From: DASUGM01 sp036274055
GTDB lineage: Bacteria > Acidobacteriota > Vicinamibacteria > Vicinamibacterales > SCN-69-37
DNA: 9,080 bases
NCBI GenBank assembly: GCA_036274055.1
Contig: DASUGM010000011.1
Location: 1-9,080, forward strand
Direction: 5' to 3'
Below the pieces are notes generated by a model. The model saw nothing but the letters and a program-made list of their open reading frames with translations. It ran no database searches and was not told the origin of the DNA. Positions within the stretch are counted from its first letter, which is position 1; every line of letters starts with the position of its first letter. A program made the position numbers and the translations under genes. Positions 6,101 through 9,080 of the stretch are shown one piece after another.

Positions 6101-6702
6101 TGCTCATCGCGTTCGAAGGCCTCGACCAATCCGGCAAGGAAACACAGGCGCGCCACCTGCGCGCGCGACTCGAGCAGCTCGGCCGTCGCGTGCGCCCGCT
6201 GTCCTTCCCCGACTACGGCACGCCGATCGGCCAGGAGATCCAGAAGGCCCTGGCCGGCGACCGTGATTTCCCGCCGGACGTCCTGCAACTCCTGTACGTC
6301 GCCAATCGATTCGAGTACAAACCGCGCCTCGACCTCTGGCTCTCCTCCGGAGACGACGTGGTGTGCGACCGGTATCGCGCGTCGAGCATCGCCTACGGCG
6401 AGACGCAGGGCCTCGATGCGGCCTGGCTCGACGACATCCAGCGCTATCTCCCGACCGCCGACATCACCGTGCTGCTCGACATCGCGCCGGAGACCGCCGT
6501 CAAACGCAAGTCTGTCGGCCGCGATCGCTTCGAACGCGACCTCGGTTTGCTCGAACGTGTGAGGCAGAGCTATCGCCGCCAGGCCGCCGCCGGCGACTGG
6601 GTCGTGATCGACGCCGAGCAACCGAAAGACGCGGTCAGCGAGGCGGTTGCGGCCGCGGTGCTGCCACGGCTCGCGCGATCGTCAACGCCCGCACGCTCCT
6701 GA
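6100..6702 (+). CDS. tmk: thymidylate kinase
   Basis: Phosphorylates dTMP to dTDP with ATP for dTTP synthesis. The ATG at 6100 overlaps the lysA TAA by one base (TAATG), so reinitiation by ribosomes finishing lysA is likely; 200 residues is a usual length. Motifs: P-loop FEGLDQSGKETQ (5-16), SFPDYGTPIG (35-44), D90-R91-Y92 followed by SSIAYG (95-100), the dTMP-binding DRY region, and an Arg-rich lid KRKSVGRDRFERD (135-147). Two unusual points: the residue after the P-loop lysine is Glu (GKET) where Ser or Thr normally helps hold magnesium, and the FPDYG segment resembles the eukaryotic/mycobacterial-type enzymes more than the REPGGT type common in bacteria. The last 22 codons overlap the convergent comF gene. 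Confidence 0.94.
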   Translation: MLIAFEGLDQSGKETQARHLRARLEQLGRRVRPLSFPDYGTPIGQEIQKALAGDRDFPPDVLQLLYVANRFEYKPRLDLWLSSGDDVVCDRYRASSIAYGETQGLDAAWLDDIQRYLPTADITVLLDIAPETAVKRKSVGRDRFERDLGLLERVRQSYRRQAAAGDWVVIDAEQPKDAVSEAVAAAVLPRLARSSTPARS

Positions 6703-7399
6703 CACCTCCTTCCCTCAACACCCTCCCACACGCCTCCATCGTCGCGCCCGTGGTCATGACGTCGTCTATGAGGACGACGGTGCGGTTGCGGAGGGAGCGA
6801 AGAGAAGGGCCTCCGGCGACCAGCGAGAGCAGGGGAGGGCGAAGCGCGTAGGCGTCGCGGACATTGGCGTGGCGGCGCCCGGCCGGCAGGGTCGCCTGAG
6901 GCGGGCCGTGCCGGCAGCGACGGAGCACCCGCCACACCGGAGGGCCGAGGCACCGCGCCAGGTCGTCGGCCTGGTTGAAGCCGCGCTGGAGGGCGCGGAG
7001 CGGATGCAGGGGCACGGGCACAACGGCATCAGCGCCGCTGAGCACGTCGGCGCCGGCCGCGCGCATCAGCGCGGCCAGCGGCGACGCCAGCGCGCGTCGT
7101 TTTCGGTACTTGAAGGCGTGGATGATCTCCCGCAGCGAGCCGTCGTAGCGCCCGGCGCTGCGTGCCAGCGCGAATTGCGGTTCGCGGCGGCGGCAACGGG
7201 CGCACAGCGGGAGCGACGACCGCCAATCGGCAATGGCATCACCGCAGCGCGCGCACCATGGCGGCGTGATCGCCGGTGCCCGCTGCCAGCAGTCCTGACA
7301 GACCGGGTTTGACAGGGGGTGTGCGAGCACGTGCCCGCAGGCCGCGCACACTGGCGCGAGCAGGACGCGAACGAACGTGTTGGTGGCGGCGGCGAGCAT
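6635..7399 (-). CDS. comF: ComF-family phosphoribosyltransferase with N-terminal double zinc ribbon
   Basis: A 254-residue ComF family protein. In naturally competent bacteria ComF acts in the cytoplasm on incoming single-stranded DNA, though many holders of the gene are not known to be competent. The N-terminus has four Cys pairs, C18/C21, C34/C37, C49/C52 and C66/C69, typical of the double zinc ribbon. The phosphoribosyltransferase part follows: AGRYDGSLREIIHAFKY (82-98), PVPLHPLRALQRGFNQA (128-144), and the PRPP-binding loop VVLIDDVMTTGATM (208-221). A loop of about 15 residues (188-205) precedes the PRPP strand. ATG 7399 is the first start after an in-frame TGA at about 7467, but the site where a Shine-Dalgarno should lie is taken up by a perfect hairpin. 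The gene follows rsfS by 110 bp and ends inside tmk on the opposite strand. Confidence 0.93.
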   Translation of the reverse strand: MLAAATNTFVRVLLAPVCAACGHVLAHPLSNPVCQDCWQRAPAITPPWCARCGDAIADWRSSLPLCARCRRREPQFALARSAGRYDGSLREIIHAFKYRKRRALASPLAALMRAAGADVLSGADAVVPVPLHPLRALQRGFNQADDLARCLGPPVWRVLRRCRHGPPQATLPAGRRHANVRDAYALRPPLLSLVAGGPSLRSLRNRTVVLIDDVMTTGATMEACGRVLREGGVRSVRALTIARAVAAPRPQPPR

Positions 7400-7417
7400 G
7401 AGCGGCGTCTGCCGCTC
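7400..7417 (-). promoter_or_regulatory. hairpin occupying the ribosome-binding position of comF
   Basis: In the minus-strand RNA, GAGCGGC-AGAC-GCCGCTC is a perfect 7-bp stem with a four-base loop whose last base touches the comF ATG. No purine-rich ribosome site exists outside it. It would be expected to hinder initiation unless opened; its regulatory use is inference. Confidence 0.5.
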
Positions 7418-7429
7418 GTCTCTATAGCA

Positions 7430-7470
7430 ATCGAGAGGCCAGCTCGATCACGCGGATTCCGGCGTGATCG
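7430..7470 (-). promoter_or_regulatory. two mutually exclusive hairpins between rsfS and comF
   Basis: CGATCACGC (7445-7453) pairs with GCGTGATCG (7462-7470), nine perfect base pairs. ATCGAG (7430-7435) pairs with CTCGAT (7443-7448), six base pairs, sharing 7445-7448 with the first stem, so only one can form at a time. Neither is followed by a T-tract in either direction. The region could end most rsfS transcription, attenuate comF, or bind a dimeric protein. Confidence 0.45.
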
Positions 7471-7509
7471 GTGGATCGGCGTGAAGAATCTGCGATGCGC
7501 GCGGCGCGC

Positions 7510-7899
7510 CTAGGTTGCAGAAACTTCGATCCGTTCGGCGTCGCCCCACAGCCGTTCCAATCCATAAAAGTCGCGGCTGCCCGGCGTGAAGACGTGAAAG
7601 ATGCAATCGAAATAGTCGATCAGCACCCACTCCGCACGGCCTTTGCCCTCGACAATCGCGGGCTTGACCCCGCGTTTGCCGAGCGCCTCCTGAATGGCGT
7701 CGGAAATGGCGTGGACCTGCCGGACGTTCTGACCGGTGCAGATCACAAAGAAGTCGGTGAAGGCCGAGGACTTGCGCAGGTCGAGGACCAGGACATCGGC
7801 GGCTTTCTTTTCCAGGGCGGCGGCAATGCCGAGCGTGAGTTCCGTGGACAAGCGCGGGGAGGCGGGACGTTTGCGCGGTTTGCGCTCGGGTTTCTTCAT
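7510..7899 (-). CDS. rsfS: ribosome silencing factor (Iojap/DUF143 family)
   Basis: RsfS binds ribosomal protein uL14 of the large subunit and blocks subunit joining when nutrients are low. The 129-residue protein shows a basic N-terminal tail (KKPERKPRKRP, 2-12), then the family core: helix TLGIAAALEKKAADVLVLDL, strand SSAFTDFFVICTGQNVRQVHA, GKGRAEWVLIDYFDCIFHVF and a C-terminal RDFYGLERLWGDAERIE, all hallmarks of the family. GAGG lies a few bases before the ATG at 7899, and the gene begins 9 nt after the nadD stop, the standard nadD-rsfS arrangement, so the two are almost certainly co-transcribed. The basic tail is longer than in E. coli RsfS. Confidence 0.95.
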   Translation of the reverse strand: MKKPERKPRKRPASPRLSTELTLGIAAALEKKAADVLVLDLRKSSAFTDFFVICTGQNVRQVHAISDAIQEALGKRGVKPAIVEGKGRAEWVLIDYFDCIFHVFTPGSRDFYGLERLWGDAERIEVSAT

Positions 7900-7908
7900 G
7901 CAACCTCG

Positions 7909-8538
7909 TCAGCGTCGATACAGACCCTGTCGTGCGATGTACTCGGCGACGGCGTCAGGCACCAGGCCGGCGAGTGACTCGCCGGCAGCCGTCGCGCGCC
8001 GGATCGTCGTCGACGAAACCGGCGCCGTCGGTGCGTCTACTAAGAAGATACCCGGTTGCGAGGGGATGCTGCACGGAGTCTCTCGAAACCGGGGGGCCAG
8101 ACCGGGCAGCGCGCTGCGCACCGCCGCGACCGACGCGCCCGGCCGCGCCACGACGACGAAGTGGGCGCGGTCGAGGATCGCCGGGTAGTCTTTCCAGGCG
8201 GCGATGTCCTTGAAGGCGTCGGCGCCGGTAATCAGGAACAGCGTGGATGTATCCACGCCGCGGGTCGCCAGCCGGTCCAGGGTCGTCGAGGTGTACGACG
8301 GGGCGTCGTCTTCCTGTTCCAGATCGGAGAGCGACAGCCCAGGCGAGTCCGCGATGGCGAGCGCCGCCATCGCGAAGCGATGCGCGGCCGAGGCCTGGGG
8401 CGTGGCGCGATGCGGCGGGACCCGCGCCGGCACCAGCCAGACGCGCTCCAGGTCCAGCGCTTTGCGGGCGGCACGCGCGACGTCGAGATGGCCGACGTGA
8501 ATCGGATCGAACGTCCCGCCGAAATAGCCGTCGGCCAC
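7909..8538 (-). CDS. nadD: nicotinate-nucleotide adenylyltransferase
   Basis: Joins nicotinate mononucleotide and ATP to make deamido-NAD in NAD biosynthesis. The 209-residue protein has the nucleotidyltransferase signature GGTFDPIHVGHL (7-18), VPPHR (40-44), the substrate-loop ITGADAFKDIAAW (103-115), VVVARPG (128-134) and the C-terminal SSTTIR (175-180). The start is a GTG at 8538, immediately after the obg TGA with no gap, and GAGG with 5 nt spacing lies inside the end of obg, so it is translated as part of the obg operon. No ATG lies close enough upstream of the signature to be an alternative. Confidence 0.95.
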   Translation of the reverse strand: MADGYFGGTFDPIHVGHLDVARAARKALDLERVWLVPARVPPHRATPQASAAHRFAMAALAIADSPGLSLSDLEQEDDAPSYTSTTLDRLATRGVDTSTLFLITGADAFKDIAAWKDYPAILDRAHFVVVARPGASVAAVRSALPGLAPRFRETPCSIPSQPGIFLVDAPTAPVSSTTIRRATAAGESLAGLVPDAVAEYIARQGLYRR

Positions 8539-9080
8539 TCAGGCCTCGGCCTCGCGCGAGACTTCCTTCCACATCGCTTCCAGCAACTGCGGCAAGCCTT
8601 CACCGGACGCCGACGAGATCTGGAACAGCGGCACTTTCTTCTTCTTCAGGTGCTTCTTCAGCCGCTCGAGCCGCTCCGGATCGTCGAGGGCGTCGATCTT
8701 GTTTGCCGCGGCGATCCGCCGCTTGGTCGCCAGCGACTCGGCAGTGTCGTCTCCCGAGCCCTGAAACAGCTCCAGTTCCCGGCAGATGACCTCGAAGTCC
8801 TCAACCGGATCCCGGCCGCTCGCCGACGACACATCGATGACGTGGACCAGCACCTTGGTTCGCTCCAGGTGGGCCAGAAACTTCGTGCCGAGGCCGTGGC
8901 CCTCGTGCGCGCCCTCGATGAGTCCCGGCACGTCCGCCACGACAAACGACCGGTCGTCGCTCAGTTGGACGACGCCGAGGTTCGGGGTCAGCGTGGTGAA
9001 GGGGTAGTCGGCGATCTTGGGACGCGCGGCGGAGACGCGTGAGATCAGCGTGCTCTTGCCGGCGTTGGGGAATCCAACCA
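8539..9080 (-). CDS. obg: Obg family GTPase (3' part, start lies beyond the window)
   Basis: Obg/CgtA is an essential GTPase of 50S ribosome assembly and stress response. The frame is open to the right edge; 179 residues plus stop are visible, and the glycine-rich N-terminal Obg fold (about 160 residues) is outside. Visible G motifs: G1 GFPNAGKSTL at the edge, the switch segment YPFTTLTPNLGVV, G3 DVPGLIEGAHEGHGLG, G4 NKID, G5 SSASGEGLPQLL. The protein ends about 20 residues after G5, so it lacks the C-terminal OCT domain of Firmicute Obg, which is common elsewhere. A KKHLKKKK basic patch lies before G5. It is the first visible gene of obg-nadD-rsfS. Confidence 0.95.
   Translation of the reverse strand, partial: VGFPNAGKSTLISRVSAARPKIADYPFTTLTPNLGVVQLSDDRSFVVADVPGLIEGAHEGHGLGTKFLAHLERTKVLVHVIDVSSASGRDPVEDFEVICRELELFQGSGDDTAESLATKRRIAAANKIDALDDPERLERLKKHLKKKKVPLFQISSASGEGLPQLLEAMWKEVSREAEA

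Noticed and set aside
7420..7449. TATAGA on the minus strand as a -10 box for comF
   Set aside because: Only four of six bases match and no acceptable -35 lies 16-18 bp upstream; the start would fall inside the hairpin next to the ATG.
8056..9042. 328-codon plus-strand frame opposite nadD and obg
   Set aside because: Covers two conserved minus-strand genes and has no motif of its own.
1..9080. tRNA, rRNA, CRISPR array, insertion sequence or prophage
   Set aside because: No cloverleaf-like segment, spaced repeat array, transposase or terminal inverted repeats were seen; nearly all DNA is accounted for by conserved genes.

Overview
This is a GC-rich (roughly two-thirds G+C by eye), densely coded bacterial chromosomal window made up mostly of housekeeping genes. 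LpxC marks an organism that makes lipid A, so a Gram-negative envelope. The protein sequences together with the codon use suggest a high-GC lineage such as Acidobacteriota (for example Vicinamibacteria). That placement is an inference from overall character and was not tested by any search. I see no mobile element, phage gene, tRNA, rRNA or CRISPR array.

Layout, left to right: (1) plus strand, 1-2301, the last ~766 residues of uvrA (nucleotide excision repair), cut by the window edge. (2) A 194-bp intergenic region with a palindrome, a degenerate direct repeat, an AT-rich sigma70-like promoter candidate and a strong match to a sigma54 (-24/-12) promoter, followed by lpxC (2496-3410). The lpxC 3' region folds into a nested hairpin and ends in a clear intrinsic terminator (3495-3520). 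(3) Minus strand, 4790-3533, a tightly coupled three-gene operon: an ECF-type sigma factor, a STAS-domain protein (anti-sigma antagonist type) and a 94-residue unrecognised protein. (4) Plus strand, divergent from the sigma operon across only 53 bp: lysA (lysine/diaminopimelate pathway) and tmk (thymidylate kinase), joined by a TAATG stop/start overlap. (5) Minus strand, entering from the right edge: obg (3' part), nadD, rsfS, then after a hairpin-rich 110-bp gap comF, whose 3' end overlaps tmk tail-to-tail by 68 bp.

How they fit together: obg-nadD-rsfS is a widespread growth-linked cluster (ribosome assembly GTPase, NAD synthesis, ribosome silencing factor). lysA-tmk supplies peptidoglycan/lysine and dTTP precursors. 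uvrA and lpxC appear to be neighbours without an obvious joint function. The part most likely to hold undescribed biology is the small sigma-STAS-unknown operon, because ECF sigma factors are usually paired with a membrane or zinc anti-sigma and not with a STAS protein. Second is the unusual regulatory DNA in front of lpxC and of comF. Everything else is ordinary.
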